Assembly (NCBI RefSeq): GCF_003671765.1
Contig: NZ_QPIB01000007.1
Location: forward strand, 379,536 to 443,535
Reading direction: 5' to 3'
DNA from: Xenophilus sp. E41
GTDB lineage: Bacteria; Pseudomonadota; Gammaproteobacteria; Burkholderiales; Burkholderiaceae_C
Length of the DNA stretch: 64,000 nucleotides
Positions within the stretch are counted from its first letter, which is position 1; each line of letters starts with the position of its first letter. The notes below the pieces were generated by a model, which worked only from the letters and a program-made list of their open reading frames with translations, had not been told where the DNA came from and made no database searches. Shown here piece by piece: positions 46,396 to 56,042 of the stretch. Position numbers and translations under genes: made by a program.

Positions 46396-48987
46396 ATGTT
46401 GCAAGCCTATGTTGACCACGTTGCCGAGCGCGCCGCGCTGGGCATTCCGCCGCTGCCCCTGTCGGCCAAGCAGACCAGCGAGCTCATCGAGCTGCTGAAG
46501 AACGCGTCCACCAAGGACGGCGAGTTCCTGCTCAACCTGCTGACGCACCGCGTGCCGGCGGGCGTGGACGACGCCGCCAAGGTCAAGGCCAGCTACCTGG
46601 CCGCCGTGGCGCACGGCACCGAGAAGAACGCGCTGATCTCCCGGGCGCACGCCACCGAACTGCTGGGCACCATGCTGGGCGGCTACAACATCGGCCCGCT
46701 GATCGACCTGCTCAAGGACGCCGAAGTCGGCGCCGTGGCCGCCGAAGGCCTGAAGAAAACGCTGCTGATGTTCGACCAGTTCCACGACGTCAAGGAACTG
46801 GCCGATGCCGGCAACGCCCATGCCCAGGCCGTGCTGCAGAGCTGGGCCGACGCCGAATGGTTCACCAGCCGCCCCGAAGTGCCGCAGAGCATCACCTTCA
46901 CCGTGTTCAAGGTGCCGGGCGAGACCAACACCGACGACCTGTCGCCGGCGCCCGACGCCACGACGCGGCCGGACATCCCGATGCACGCCCTGGCGATGCT
47001 GAAGAACAAGCGCGAAGGCGCGCCCTTCGAGCCCGAGGAAGACGGCAAGCGCGGCCCGGTCAAGTTCATCCAGGACCTGGTGGGGCGCGGCCTGCCCGTG
47101 GCCTACGTGGGCGACGTCGTGGGCACCGGCTCTTCGCGCAAGTCGGCCACCAACAGCGTGCTGTGGTTCACCGGCGAGGACATCCCCTACATCCCCAACA
47201 AGCGCTTCGGCGGCATCTGCCTGGGCAACAAGATCGCGCCGATCTTCTACAACACCATGGAAGACGCGGGCTCCCTGCCCATCGAGCTGGACGTGAGCCA
47301 GATGAACATGGGCGACACGATCGAGCTGCGCCCCTACGAAGGCAAGGCCCTCAAGGACGGCCAGGTCATCGCCGAGTTCAAGGTCAAGAGTGAAGTGCTC
47401 TTCGACGAAGTGCGCGCCGGTGGCCGCATTCCGCTGATCATCGGCCGCGGCCTGACGGCCAAGGCGCGCGAGGCGCTGGGCCTGCCGGTGTCGACGCTGT
47501 TCCGCCTGCCCCAGGCCCCGGTCGACAGCGGCAAGGGCTTCTCGCTGGCCCAGAAGATGGTCGGCCGCGCCTGCGGCCTGCCGGAAGGGCAGGGCGTGCG
47601 CCCTGGCACCTACTGCGAACCGAAGATGACCTCGGTGGGCAGCCAGGACACCACCGGCCCCATGACCCGCGACGAGCTGAAGGACCTGGCCTGCCTGGGC
47701 TTCTCGGCCGACCTGGTCATGCAGTCCTTCTGCCACACGGCCGCCTATCCCAAGAAGGTGGACGTGAAGATGCACCACGAGCTGCCCGACTTCATCAGCA
47801 CCCGCGGCGGCATCTCGCTGCGCCCGGGCGACGGCGTGATCCATTCGTGGCTCAACCGCCTGCTGCTGCCCGACACCGTCGGCACCGGCGGCGACAGCCA
47901 CACGCGCTTCCCGATCGGCATCAGCTTCCCGGCCGGCTCGGGCCTGGTGGCCTTCGCAGCCGCCACCGGCGTCATGCCGCTGGACATGCCCGAATCGGTG
48001 CTGGTGCGCTTCAATGGCAAGATGCAGCCCGGCGTCACCCTGCGCGACCTGGTCAACGCCATTCCGCTGTACGCCATCAAGCAGGGCCTGCTCACGGTCG
48101 AGAAGAAGGGCAAGAAGAACATCTTCTCCGGCCGCATCCTCGAGATCGAGGGGCTGCCCGACCTCAAGGTGGAGCAGGCCTTCGAACTGTCCGACGCCAG
48201 CGCCGAGCGCTCGGCTGCCGGCTGCACGGTGCACCTGAACAAGGCGCCGATCATCGAGTACCTCAACAGCAACATCACGCTGATGCGCTGGATGATCGCC
48301 AACGGTTATGCCGACGCCCGCACGCTGGCCCGCCGCATCGCCGCGCAGGAAGCCTGGCTCAAGGACCCGCAACTGCTGCAGCCGGACGCGGACGCCGAGT
48401 ACGCGGCCGTCATCGAGATCGACCTGGCCGACATCCACGAGCCCATCGTGGCCTGCCCGAACGACCCCGACGACGTGAAGACGCTGTCCGACGTGGCCGG
48501 CGCCCACATCGACGAAGTGTTCATCGGCTCGTGCATGACCAACATCGGTCACTTCCGCGCAGCCTCGAAGCTGCTCGAGGGCAAGCGCGACATCCCGGTC
48601 AAGCTGTGGATCGCGCCGCCCACCAAGATGGACGCGCACCAGCTCACCGAGGAGGGCCACTACGGCGTCTTCGGCAACGCCGGCGCGCGCACCGAGATGC
48701 CCGGCTGCTCGCTGTGCATGGGCAACCAGGCCCAGGTGCGCGAGGGCGCCACGGTCATGTCGACCAGCACCCGCAACTTCCCGAACCGCCTGGGCAAGAA
48801 CACCAACGTGTACCTGGGCAGCGCGGAACTGGCATCGATCTGCTCCAAGCTGGGCCGCATCCCGACCAAGGCCGAGTACATGGCGGACATCGGCGTCATC
48901 AACAGCAACGGCGACAAGATCTACCAGTACCTGAACTTCGACCAGATCGAGGAGTTCAAGGAAGCGGCCGACGGCGTCGCCGCCTGA
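46396..48987 (+). CDS. acnB: Aconitate hydratase B
   Basis: Interconverts citrate and isocitrate. 863 residues, near E. coli AcnB (865). The N-terminal HEAT-like domain (1-160) is present, followed by the swivelling domain and the 4Fe-4S core. Cluster ligands are Cys713 ([11 protein letters not shown]), Cys771 and Cys774 ([10 protein letters not shown]). Apo-AcnB of other species binds mRNAs, so it may also sense iron. A GGAG ribosome site precedes the ATG. An intrinsic terminator follows 52 bp after the stop. Confidence 0.98.
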   Translation: MLQAYVDHVAERAALGIPPLPLSAKQTSELIELLKNASTKDGEFLLNLLTHRVPAGVDDAAKVKASYLAAVAHGTEKNALISRAHATELLGTMLGGYNIGPLIDLLKDAEVGAVAAEGLKKTLLMFDQFHDVKELADAGNAHAQAVLQSWADAEWFTSRPEVPQSITFTVFKVPGETNTDDLSPAPDATTRPDIPMHALAMLKNKREGAPFEPEEDGKRGPVKFIQDLVGRGLPVAYVGDVVGTGSSRKSATNSVLWFTGEDIPYIPNKRFGGICLGNKIAPIFYNTMEDAGSLPIELDVSQMNMGDTIELRPYEGKALKDGQVIAEFKVKSEVLFDEVRAGGRIPLIIGRGLTAKAREALGLPVSTLFRLPQAPVDSGKGFSLAQKMVGRACGLPEGQGVRPGTYCEPKMTSVGSQDTTGPMTRDELKDLACLGFSADLVMQSFCHTAAYPKKVDVKMHHELPDFISTRGGISLRPGDGVIHSWLNRLLLPDTVGTGGDSHTRFPIGISFPAGSGLVAFAAATGVMPLDMPESVLVRFNGKMQPGVTLRDLVNAIPLYAIKQGLLTVEKKGKKNIFSGRILEIEGLPDLKVEQAFELSDASAERSAAGCTVHLNKAPIIEYLNSNITLMRWMIANGYADARTLARRIAAQEAWLKDPQLLQPDADAEYAAVIEIDLADIHEPIVACPNDPDDVKTLSDVAGAHIDEVFIGSCMTNIGHFRAASKLLEGKRDIPVKLWIAPPTKMDAHQLTEEGHYGVFGNAGARTEMPGCSLCMGNQAQVREGATVMSTSTRNFPNRLGKNTNVYLGSAELASICSKLGRIPTKAEYMADIGVINSNGDKIYQYLNFDQIEEFKEAADGVAA

Positions 48988-49039
48988 GCGATCGGCCATG
49001 CGTTCGCATCGGCGGCAGCCGATGCGCACCGGCCATCCG

Positions 49040-49061
49040 AGCCCGCTTCGGCGGGCTTTTT
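49040..49061 (+). terminator. Intrinsic terminator after acnB
   Basis: Perfect 7-bp stem AGCCCGC / GCGGGCT with a TTCG tetraloop, followed by TTTT. Ends the mdh-acnB region. Confidence 0.9.
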
Positions 49062-49113
49062 GCTGCCCGCTTCAAGCTGCATACTCCTGCGACACCCCCG
49101 TCGAAGGAGCGCC

Positions 49114-50358
49114 GTGCCCCCGCCCATCCGAAGCCTCCACACCCGCTGCTGCATCGTCGGCGGCGGCCCCGCAGGGTTGATGCTCGCCCTGCTGCTCGTG
49201 CGTGCCGGCGTCGAGGTCACGGTGCTGGAAAAGCACGCGGACTTCCTGCGCGACTTCCGTGGCGACACCGTCCATCCGTCGACCCTGCAGGTCATGGCCG
49301 ACCTGGGCCTGCTCGACGCCTTCCTGGCGCGTCCGCACGACGAGGTGCGCCGTCTGCATGCCACCGTCTCGGGCCAGCGTGCGCGCCTGGCCGACTTCGA
49401 GCGCCTGCGCTCGATGCCCTGCCGCTTCATCGCGCTCATGCCGCAATGGGACTTCCTCGACTTCCTGCGCGACGAGGCCGAGCGCAGCCCGCGCTTCCGT
49501 CTGCTGCTGCGCACGGAGGGCACGGACGTGATCGAAGAGGAAGGCCGTGTCGTGGGCGTGCAGGCCCGTGACCCGGAAGGCGAGCTGAGCATCCGGGCCG
49601 ACCTCGTCGTCGCCTGCGACGGGCGCCGCTCCGTGCTGCGCAATGCGGCGGGGCTGAAGGTGCGCGACATCGGTGCGCCCATCGACGTGCTGTGGATGCG
49701 CCTGTCGAAGGCGCCCACGGACGACAACGAGAGCGGCGGCTTCGTCGACGCCGGCCACTTCCTGGCCATGATCGACCGCCACGACTACTGGCAATGTGCC
49801 TACGTCATCGCCAAGGGTGGCATCGACGCGCTCCGGGCGCGCGGGCTCGAGGCCTTCCGCGAGGCCTTGGCACGTGCCGCACCCCCGCTGGCCGGCCGTA
49901 TGCACGAGATCGCGAGCTGGGACGACGTGAAGCTGCTGAGCGTGACGGTGGACCGCCTCGACACCTGGTGGAAGCCCGGCCTGCTGTGCATCGGCGACGC
50001 GGCCCATGCCATGTCGCCCATCGGCGGGGTGGGCATCAACCTGGCGGTGCAGGATGCGGTGGCCACGGCCAACCTGCTGCGCCGGGTGCTGGCCGCACCG
50101 GCGGTGTCGCAGGCCGACCTCGCGCCCCTGCTCGCGAAGGTGCAGGCCCGGCGCATGCTGCCTGCGCGGCTGACCCAGGCGGTGCAGGTCGCGGTCCAGA
50201 ACCGGTTGCTGGCGCCGGTCCTTCGCAGCGCGGGCCAGGCGGCGCCGCTGGCGCTGCCCTGGCCGGTGAAGCTGCTGCAGCGCGTGCCGGCTCTGCAGGG
50301 CCTGCCGGCCTATGCGGTGGGCGTGGGCGTGCGGCCGGAGCGCGCCAAGGGCTACTGA
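49114..50358 (+). CDS. FAD-dependent monooxygenase (PHBH fold)
   Basis: 414 residues from GTG 49114, with AAGGAG 4 bases upstream. FAD motif IVGGGPAGLMLALLL is at about 14-28. DG motif VACDGRRSVLR and the GD motif CIGDAAHAMSPIGGVGINLA are intact, marking a class A flavoprotein hydroxylase of the UbiH/pentachlorophenol hydroxylase group. The substrate is not evident; no dioxygenase or ring-cleavage gene is adjacent. Its 3' end overlaps the convergent GH15 gene by 7 bp. Confidence 0.88.
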   Translation: MPPPIRSLHTRCCIVGGGPAGLMLALLLVRAGVEVTVLEKHADFLRDFRGDTVHPSTLQVMADLGLLDAFLARPHDEVRRLHATVSGQRARLADFERLRSMPCRFIALMPQWDFLDFLRDEAERSPRFRLLLRTEGTDVIEEEGRVVGVQARDPEGELSIRADLVVACDGRRSVLRNAAGLKVRDIGAPIDVLWMRLSKAPTDDNESGGFVDAGHFLAMIDRHDYWQCAYVIAKGGIDALRARGLEAFREALARAAPPLAGRMHEIASWDDVKLLSVTVDRLDTWWKPGLLCIGDAAHAMSPIGGVGINLAVQDAVATANLLRRVLAAPAVSQADLAPLLAKVQARRMLPARLTQAVQVAVQNRLLAPVLRSAGQAAPLALPWPVKLLQRVPALQGLPAYAVGVGVRPERAKGY

Positions 50359-52301
50359 CGCGGCTGGCGCGACGGCCGCGCCTTCGCCTTCGTCGTCGTC
50401 TCCTTTGCCTTCTTGCGCAGTGTCTTCGGCAGATGCGCAGGCCCGTGGCCGTCCATGTCCGCAAGCTCCCACACGCCGCCCACCGCCAGAGTGATGGCAT
50501 GCGCACTGTTGATGAGGCCGATGTGCGAGAAGGCCTGCGGAAAGTTGCCCAGCTGCCGGCCGCTGGCAGGGTCGTATTCCTCGGCGAACAGGCCCAGGTC
50601 GTTGCCCAGTGCCAGCAGTCGCTTGAAGAGGGCACGGGCCTTGCGCAGCCGGCCCATGGCTGCATAGACGTTCACCAGCCAGAAGCTGCAGGCCAGGAAG
50701 GCGCCTTCGCCGCCGGCCAGGCCGTCCACGCCGAGTTCGGTGCGGTAGCGGTACACCAGGCCGCCGGAGATCAGCTCGCGTTCGATGCGCGCGATCGTGC
50801 CCTGCACCCGCGCGTCGTGGATGGGCAGGAAGCCGATCAGCGGAATGAGCAGCAGCGCCGCATCGACCGTGTCGGCGCCGTAGTACTGCACGAAGGAATT
50901 GCTGGCCGCGTCGTAGCCTTTCGCCAGGACGTCGGCGCGGATGGCGTCGCGCGTCTTGCGCCACTGCTCGACGGGTCCTTCGAGGCCGAAGTGCTCGGCG
51001 CTCGAGATCATGCGGTCGAAGGCCAGCCAGCACATGATCTTGGAATGCACGAAGTGGCGGGGCTCGCCGCGCACCTCCCACAGGCTGCTGTCGGGCTCGC
51101 GCCAGAGCGTGGTGAGCTGGCGGGCGATGGCGCGCTCCAGCGGCCAGACCTTGTCCATGTCGGCCAGGCCCGCCTTGCGGGAGGCATGGAAGGCGGCGAT
51201 CACCGAGCCGTACACGTCGAGCTGGCGCTGCACGTGCGCGCCGTTGCCCACGCGCACCGGCCGGCTGTTGTCGAAGCCGGCCAGCCAGTCGAGCTCGAAC
51301 TCGTTGAGCACGCGCTCGCCGTGCAGGCCGTACATGATCTGCAGGTCCTCGGGCGAACCGCCTACCGCGCGCATCAGCCACCAGCGCCACTCGCTCGCCT
51401 CGTCGAGGTAGCCCGAACCGATCAGCGCGTACAGCGTGAGCGCCGCGTCGCGCAGCCAGCAGAAGCGGTAGTCCCAGTTGCGCGCGCCACCGGGCTGCTC
51501 GGGCAGCGAGGTGGTGGGCGCCGCCACGATGCCCCCGGTGGGCGCGTAGGTCAGGGCCTTGAGCGTGAGCAGCGAGCGCTCCACCGGCTCGCGGTACTCG
51601 CCGCGGTTGCCGCAATGCGCGCTCCAGGCGCGCCAGCGGCGCGTCGTGTGCTCGAGCAGCGAGTAGGCGTCGCGCGTGATCGGCGGCCGCTCGTGCGAGG
51701 GGAACCACTCCAGCGCGAAGGCCATCGACTGCCCCGCGGTGACCGAGAACTCGGCGCAGCTGGCAAAGTCCTCGTTGACCAGCGGCACGCCGGCCGTGAT
51801 GCGCACCGCATCGGGGCCGGCTACGGCGTGGATCGCGCCGTCGACCCGCTGCACCCATGGCACCCATTCGCCATAGTTGAAGCGGATGCGCAGTTCGGTG
51901 CGCAGGTCCACGGTGCCCCGCACGCCGCGCACGATGCGCACCACCTCGTGCGTGCCGTCGCGCGAGGGCTGTGGCATGAAGTCGGTCACCGTGGCCGTGC
52001 CGTGCGGCGTCTGCCAGGTGGTCTCCAGCACCATCGTGCCGGGCAGATAGCGTCGCGTGACACGCGCCTTCGCATGGTCGGCGCGCAGGCTCCAGTGGCC
52101 GTTGCGCTCGTCGCCCAGCAGGCTGGCGAACATGGCCGCGGCGTCGAAGCGGGGCAGGCACAGCCAGTCGATGCTGCCGTCGCGGTGCACGAGCGCGGCG
52201 CTGTGGGTGGAGCCGATGAGAGCGTAGTCCTCGATACGGCGGGACGACGGCTTGCGTGAGCCTGGGGGTTGGGGCGTGGCGCGCGGCGGTCTGGAGGTCA
52301 A
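50352..52301 (-). CDS. Glycoside hydrolase family 15 protein
   Basis: 649 residues. Layout: N-terminal beta-sandwich (IEDYALIGSTHSAALVHRDGSIDWLCLPRFD), then the (alpha/alpha)6 barrel with NWDYRFCWLRDAALTL and the acidic GGEGAFLACSFWLVN region. GH15 covers glucoamylases and also bacterial trehalases, so the substrate is open. The C-terminus is a basic Lys/Thr/Arg tail. No ATG is available; TTG 52301 with GGAGA upstream is the likely start. No signal peptide, hence cytosolic. Convergent 7-bp overlap with the FAD monooxygenase gene. Confidence 0.88.
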   Translation of the reverse strand: MTSRPPRATPQPPGSRKPSSRRIEDYALIGSTHSAALVHRDGSIDWLCLPRFDAAAMFASLLGDERNGHWSLRADHAKARVTRRYLPGTMVLETTWQTPHGTATVTDFMPQPSRDGTHEVVRIVRGVRGTVDLRTELRIRFNYGEWVPWVQRVDGAIHAVAGPDAVRITAGVPLVNEDFASCAEFSVTAGQSMAFALEWFPSHERPPITRDAYSLLEHTTRRWRAWSAHCGNRGEYREPVERSLLTLKALTYAPTGGIVAAPTTSLPEQPGGARNWDYRFCWLRDAALTLYALIGSGYLDEASEWRWWLMRAVGGSPEDLQIMYGLHGERVLNEFELDWLAGFDNSRPVRVGNGAHVQRQLDVYGSVIAAFHASRKAGLADMDKVWPLERAIARQLTTLWREPDSSLWEVRGEPRHFVHSKIMCWLAFDRMISSAEHFGLEGPVEQWRKTRDAIRADVLAKGYDAASNSFVQYYGADTVDAALLLIPLIGFLPIHDARVQGTIARIERELISGGLVYRYRTELGVDGLAGGEGAFLACSFWLVNVYAAMGRLRKARALFKRLLALGNDLGLFAEEYDPASGRQLGNFPQAFSHIGLINSAHAITLAVGGVWELADMDGHGPAHLPKTLRKKAKETTTKAKARPSRQPRQ

Positions 52302-52393
52302 CGCGGGATGTCTCCGTGCGGTCGCGCGTCCGGCCCCGCGCCGTGCGGCGTCGAAGGCGCGAGGATGGTTCGGCCTCAGCCTACCATGGCGCC

Positions 52394-52981
52394 ATGCACC
52401 CCGTGACCCCCTGCGCCGCGGCCGTGGCCGAGGCCCTGCTGCCCGATCCCTTCTATCTCGCCGTCACCGTCGACCATGCCGACGACCCCGCGCGCCGGCT
52501 GGCGGTGCTCGGCGCCTATGTGGACCAGGCCCTCGACGAGGCGCCGACGGTGGGCTTCTGCACCCGCGCCCAGCACGACGAGGCCGGGGCGGCGATCTGG
52601 CATCTGCCGCAGCCGCCCGAGGTGGCTGCGCGCGCCGATGCGGCGAAGCGGGCGCAGCTCTCGGCGTTGCTCGGCGCGCGCGGCCTGAGGAACTACCGGG
52701 CCATCGTCGACTTCATGGCGCCCCATGCGGCGCGCGCCGTTCCGCCCGATGCGTGGTACCTCTCCATCGTGGGCGTCGCACCCTCGCTGCAAGGGCGGGG
52801 CGTGGGCGCGCAACTGCTGGCGCCTGCGCTCGCACGCGCCACGGCGCATCGGCGCCCGTGCTACCTCGAGACCTTCACGCCGCGCAACCTGCCGTTCTAC
52901 GAGCGGCTGGGGTTCCGGCCGCTTGCCATGCACCGCGAGCCGGTGACGGGCGCGGACTACTGGATCCTGCTGCGCGACTGA
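52394..52981 (+). CDS. GNAT-family N-acetyltransferase
   Basis: 195 residues from ATG 52394. Motif A, IVGVAPSLQGRGVGAQLL (acetyl-CoA pyrophosphate loop), is at about 130-147; the C-terminal NLPFYERLGFRPLAM is motif B. Substrate unknown. Divergent from the GH15 gene across a 92-bp GC-rich gap. It converges with the DUF3300 gene 46 bp downstream. Confidence 0.88.
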   Translation: MHPVTPCAAAVAEALLPDPFYLAVTVDHADDPARRLAVLGAYVDQALDEAPTVGFCTRAQHDEAGAAIWHLPQPPEVAARADAAKRAQLSALLGARGLRNYRAIVDFMAPHAARAVPPDAWYLSIVGVAPSLQGRGVGAQLLAPALARATAHRRPCYLETFTPRNLPFYERLGFRPLAMHREPVTGADYWILLRD

Positions 52982-53027
52982 GCTACCGGTACGGCGTACT
53001 GGGGCGCCTCGGAGCGAGCCGAAACGC

Positions 53028-55181
53028 TCACTGCGGCGGGTTGTCGCCGCGTGGACGGCGTTGCGCCTGCTGCTGCATCTGCTGCATGCGGGCCTGGGCG
53101 GCCTGCTGCTGCTGTTGCTGCATCTGGGCCTGCTGCTGCGCGCGCTGCTGCATCTGCTGTTGCATCTGGGCTTGCTGCTGCGCCCGCTGCTGCATCTGTT
53201 GCTGCATCTGCTGCTGTTGTTGTTGCTGCTGCTGGCGCATCGCCTGCATCTGCTGCTCGCGTGCCTGGGCCTGCATCTGCTGGGCGCGCTGCGCTTCCTG
53301 CTGCTGACGCATGGCGTGCTGTTGCGCCTCCTGCTGCTGGCGCATGGCCTGCATCTGCTGGGCGCGCTGCTGTTGCTGCTCGGCCTGCTGCTGCATCGCG
53401 CGCTGCTGCTGCTGTTGTTGCTGCTGCTGCGCTGCCTGTTGCTGCTGCATCTGCTGACGGCGGGACTGCTCCTGCACCGCCTGTTGCTGCTGTTGCTGGC
53501 GCTGGGCCATCTCCTGGGCACGCTGCTGCTGGGCCTGCTGCAGTTGCTGCTGGCGCGCCCGGTCGCGTTGCTGGGCCTGCAGCTGATTCTGCTGTGCGTC
53601 CCGCGCCTGGCGCTGCTGCTGTTCCATCAGTGCCTGGCGTTGCTGCTGCTGTTGAAGGCGGCCCTGCGCGTCCTGCTGGGCCCGCAGCTGGGCTTGCTGT
53701 TGCTGAGCACGCGCGGCCTGCTGCTGCTGCTGCTGTTGTTGTTGCTGCGCCTGAAGTTGCGCTTCGCGGCCGCGCTGCAACTGTTGCTGCTGCTGAAGCT
53801 GCCGTGCCTGGTCCTGCTGGGCGCGTGCCGCCTGTTGTTGTTGCGCCTGGAGCTGCTGCATGCGGCCTTGCTGTTGCTGCTGCTGGGCCATCTGCGCCTC
53901 GCGTGCCTGCTGGGCCTGCTGCGCCTGGAGCATCTGGGCCTGTTGCTGGCGCCCGGCCTGCACCTGCTGTTGCTGCAGCATCTGCTGCTGCGCCGCCTGC
54001 TGCATCTGCGCGGCTTGTTGCTGGCGGGCGGCCTGCGCCTGCTGCGCCAACTGCTGCTGCTGCGCCAACTGCTGTTGCTGCTGCTGGGCCTGCTGCTGCA
54101 TCTGCGCCTGCAGCATCGCCTGCGGGTTGCCGCCCGGGCCGAAGCGGCCTCGCTCCACGTTCGCGGGCGGCACCCACACGTTGTTGTTGAAGACCACGGC
54201 GGGGCGGTCCCAGCCGGGTGGCCGGCGGTCCGGTCCGCGGTCGCGGTCACGCCAGTTCGGCCGACCCCAATACATGTCCCAGTTGCGCCAGCCCCAGTCG
54301 TGGCGCTGCAGCGCCGAGCTGACGACGATGCCCGTGCCGAAGGCCAGGGCGCCCACCACCACAGGGTTCACGCGCTGGGGCTCGGCCCAGTACACCGGCG
54401 GGTTGTAGTCGTAGCCCGAGTAGTAGGGGACCGGCTCGCCGTACGCGACGCGCGGGTCGTACGCGGGCACGTACACCACGTCGGGCTGGGCCGGCTCGAT
54501 CGTGATGTAGGTGGGCGGCGGCTCCACGATCAGGGGGCCACCGTAGCCCGGCGGCGGCGCGCTGCCCTGGTACATCGGCGGCGCACTGCTGGCCTGGGCG
54601 ACGCGCAGCTGCTTGCTGCTCTTGAGTTCGCCGGCCTTCTGCGCGCGCAGGCGCATGACCTGGATGGCGTTCATGACGTCGTTCGGGTCGTTGTAGTAGG
54701 CCTGGCCCAGGGCGGTGGTCCACGGGATGTTGTTCGCCAGCTGGTCGAGCGCGGGGCGGAAGGCGGTGAGCGCCTTCACGCTCGGGTCCCAGGGCTGCTG
54801 GTTCGCCGCGTCCGCGAGCGGGCCGCCCTTGAGTCCGGCGTTCTGCTTCATCCAGCCTTGTGCAGCCGTCACCTGGTCGGGGAAGGTCGAGGCCGCGAGC
54901 ACCTGGGCGACCAGCTTGTCGGGATAGAGCGCGATCGGCGCCACCATCTGGTAGAGCGCTTCGGCGGTGGGGGGCGTGTAGGCGACAGGCGTGGGGGCCG
55001 CTGCAGCCGGTGCCGGGGCGGGCGCGGGTGCGGGCTCTGTTGCAGCGGCCTGTGGGGCCGGCGTCTCGGTCTTGCCGCAGGCGGCCAGCACCAGGGCTGC
55101 GGCAACGGCCAGCACCGTGGCGCGGCTGGAGGCGCGTCGCGTCGCGGCGGTCGTGTGGCAAAGGGGGACGGGTCGGTTCAT
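53028..55181 (-). CDS. DUF3300 lipoprotein with long glutamine-rich tail
   Basis: 717 residues. Lipoprotein signal: hydrophobic VLAVAAALVLAAC with lipid-anchor Cys35, then an Ala/Pro linker. DUF3300 domain about 75-330 (LYQMVAPIALYPDKLVAQVLAAS, GWMKQNAGLKGGPLADAAN, DVVYVPAYDPRVAYG). From about residue 354 to 707 the chain is almost only Gln with Met, Ala and Arg, in runs of up to eight Gln. Such length of Q-rich sequence is unusual in bacteria and resembles prion-like or coiled domains. Function unknown. Start ATG 55181 is chosen because it gives the lipobox. Confidence 0.9.
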   Translation of the reverse strand: MNRPVPLCHTTAATRRASSRATVLAVAAALVLAACGKTETPAPQAAATEPAPAPAPAPAAAAPTPVAYTPPTAEALYQMVAPIALYPDKLVAQVLAASTFPDQVTAAQGWMKQNAGLKGGPLADAANQQPWDPSVKALTAFRPALDQLANNIPWTTALGQAYYNDPNDVMNAIQVMRLRAQKAGELKSSKQLRVAQASSAPPMYQGSAPPPGYGGPLIVEPPPTYITIEPAQPDVVYVPAYDPRVAYGEPVPYYSGYDYNPPVYWAEPQRVNPVVVGALAFGTGIVVSSALQRHDWGWRNWDMYWGRPNWRDRDRGPDRRPPGWDRPAVVFNNNVWVPPANVERGRFGPGGNPQAMLQAQMQQQAQQQQQQLAQQQQLAQQAQAARQQQAAQMQQAAQQQMLQQQQVQAGRQQQAQMLQAQQAQQAREAQMAQQQQQQGRMQQLQAQQQQAARAQQDQARQLQQQQQLQRGREAQLQAQQQQQQQQQQAARAQQQQAQLRAQQDAQGRLQQQQQRQALMEQQQRQARDAQQNQLQAQQRDRARQQQLQQAQQQRAQEMAQRQQQQQQAVQEQSRRQQMQQQQAAQQQQQQQQQRAMQQQAEQQQQRAQQMQAMRQQQEAQQHAMRQQQEAQRAQQMQAQAREQQMQAMRQQQQQQQQQMQQQMQQRAQQQAQMQQQMQQRAQQQAQMQQQQQQAAQARMQQMQQQAQRRPRGDNPPQ
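53061..54120. repeat. CTG/CAG low-complexity tract coding poly-Gln
   Basis: About 1.06 kb dominated by CTG and TTG triplets on the plus strand (CAG/CAA on the coding strand). Mixed CAG and CAA codons and interspersed Ala, Met and Arg argue for selection on the protein rather than simple slippage. It produces artificial leucine-rich reading frames on the opposite strand. Confidence 0.85.
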
Positions 55182-55440
55182 GGCACGATTCCCTGTATGG
55201 ATGAACGTCCAACGGTCGAACCCGCCGGCCGGCGGACCGCCTCGCGTCAAGCCCGAGTCAAGCGTGTGACCGTTTGCGTCAGTGTGCGCCCGGGCAGGCG
55301 TGCGCGGCTGCCGTCCCGTGCCGACAGCGGCTGTAGTCGGGCCGCCGGCTTCCGGGCCGCGCGGCGCGCACCCGCTATCCTTTTAGTAGCAGTCGACGCC
55401 CGCCCCATAAGCGTCGGACGCCGATTCGGCTCCTGAACTT
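55182..55440. other. Gap between the DUF3300 and DUF3299 genes
   Basis: About 260 bp, with no gene seen. It should carry the DUF3300 promoter on the minus strand and the end of the DUF3299 transcript. R1 copy 9 lies at 55374-55390. Confidence 0.5.
55374..55390. repeat. R1 dispersed palindrome, copy 9
   Basis: GCTATCCTTTTAGTAGC, arms GCTAT and GTAGC, 7-base gap, followed by AGT. Intergenic, 50 bp from the DUF3299 stop. Confidence 0.82.
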
Positions 55441-56040
55441 CTACTTGGCGCCGCCCGTGTACTTGGTCACCGTGTCGGCCGTCATGGTGTAGCCGCTGGT
55501 GCCCATCATCGAGTCGTTGCGTTGTGCCACCAGCTTGCCCGTGACCCACACCGTGTCCATGGCACGGAACTTGGCCGGCGACTTGGGCCGCACGTGCAGG
55601 ATCTGGTTGGCCGGCGGCGGCGGCGTGTGGATGCAGGCCCCGAAGTACGGCACCAGCAGGAACTCGCTCACCTCGCCCTTGTTCTCTTCCAGCGGCACGA
55701 TGAAGCCCGGCAGCTTCACGTTCTGGCCGTTCATCTCGGGGTTGGTGGGGGCGTTGTTCGACACCTCCTGCATCTTCAGCAGCAGCTCGTTCGCGCGCGG
55801 GTCGGCGTCGTCGAGCTTGGACAGGTCGATGTCCTTGAAGGCCTTGGCCGGGTCCCAGTCCTTGGGCACCAGCTCTTCCCAGGTGATCTGGCGTGGCCCG
55901 CTGCTTGGCTTGGCCGAGGCACCCTTGCCGCCCAGCGGGTTGGTCGCGGTGGTGGCCTCGGGCGCAGGGCCTGCCGCCAGTGCGGCGGTGGCAACGGCAG
56001 TGCCCAGCAGGGCGATCAGAGTGGAGCGCAGGGTGGTCAT
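55441..56040 (-). CDS. DUF3299 exported protein
   Basis: 199 residues with signal peptide about 1-22 (cleavage ALA). Core: ITWEELVPKDWDP, VKLPGFIVPLEENKGEVSEFLLVPYFGACIHTPPPPANQILHV, matching DUF3299; the Cys and His in FGACIHTPPPPANQ could bind metal. The start is 2 bp after the permease stop, so it belongs to the same operon as the ABC genes. A role in metal or envelope transport is inferred from context. Confidence 0.88.
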   Translation of the reverse strand: MTTLRSTLIALLGTAVATAALAAGPAPEATTATNPLGGKGASAKPSSGPRQITWEELVPKDWDPAKAFKDIDLSKLDDADPRANELLLKMQEVSNNAPTNPEMNGQNVKLPGFIVPLEENKGEVSEFLLVPYFGACIHTPPPPANQILHVRPKSPAKFRAMDTVWVTGKLVAQRNDSMMGTSGYTMTADTVTKYTGGAK

Positions 56041-56042
56041 CG

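Noticed and set aside
53061-54120. The CTG-rich tract considered as a CRISPR array or satellite.
   Set aside because: There are no constant repeats separated by unique spacers; the periodicity is three bases and explained by coding of poly-Gln.
53061-55436. A 791-codon leucine-rich open frame on the plus strand opposite the DUF3300 gene.
   Set aside because: It is the antisense of CAG/CAA codons (CTG/TTG), lacks a ribosome site and its protein is almost pure Leu. The minus-strand lipoprotein with signal and domain is the real gene.
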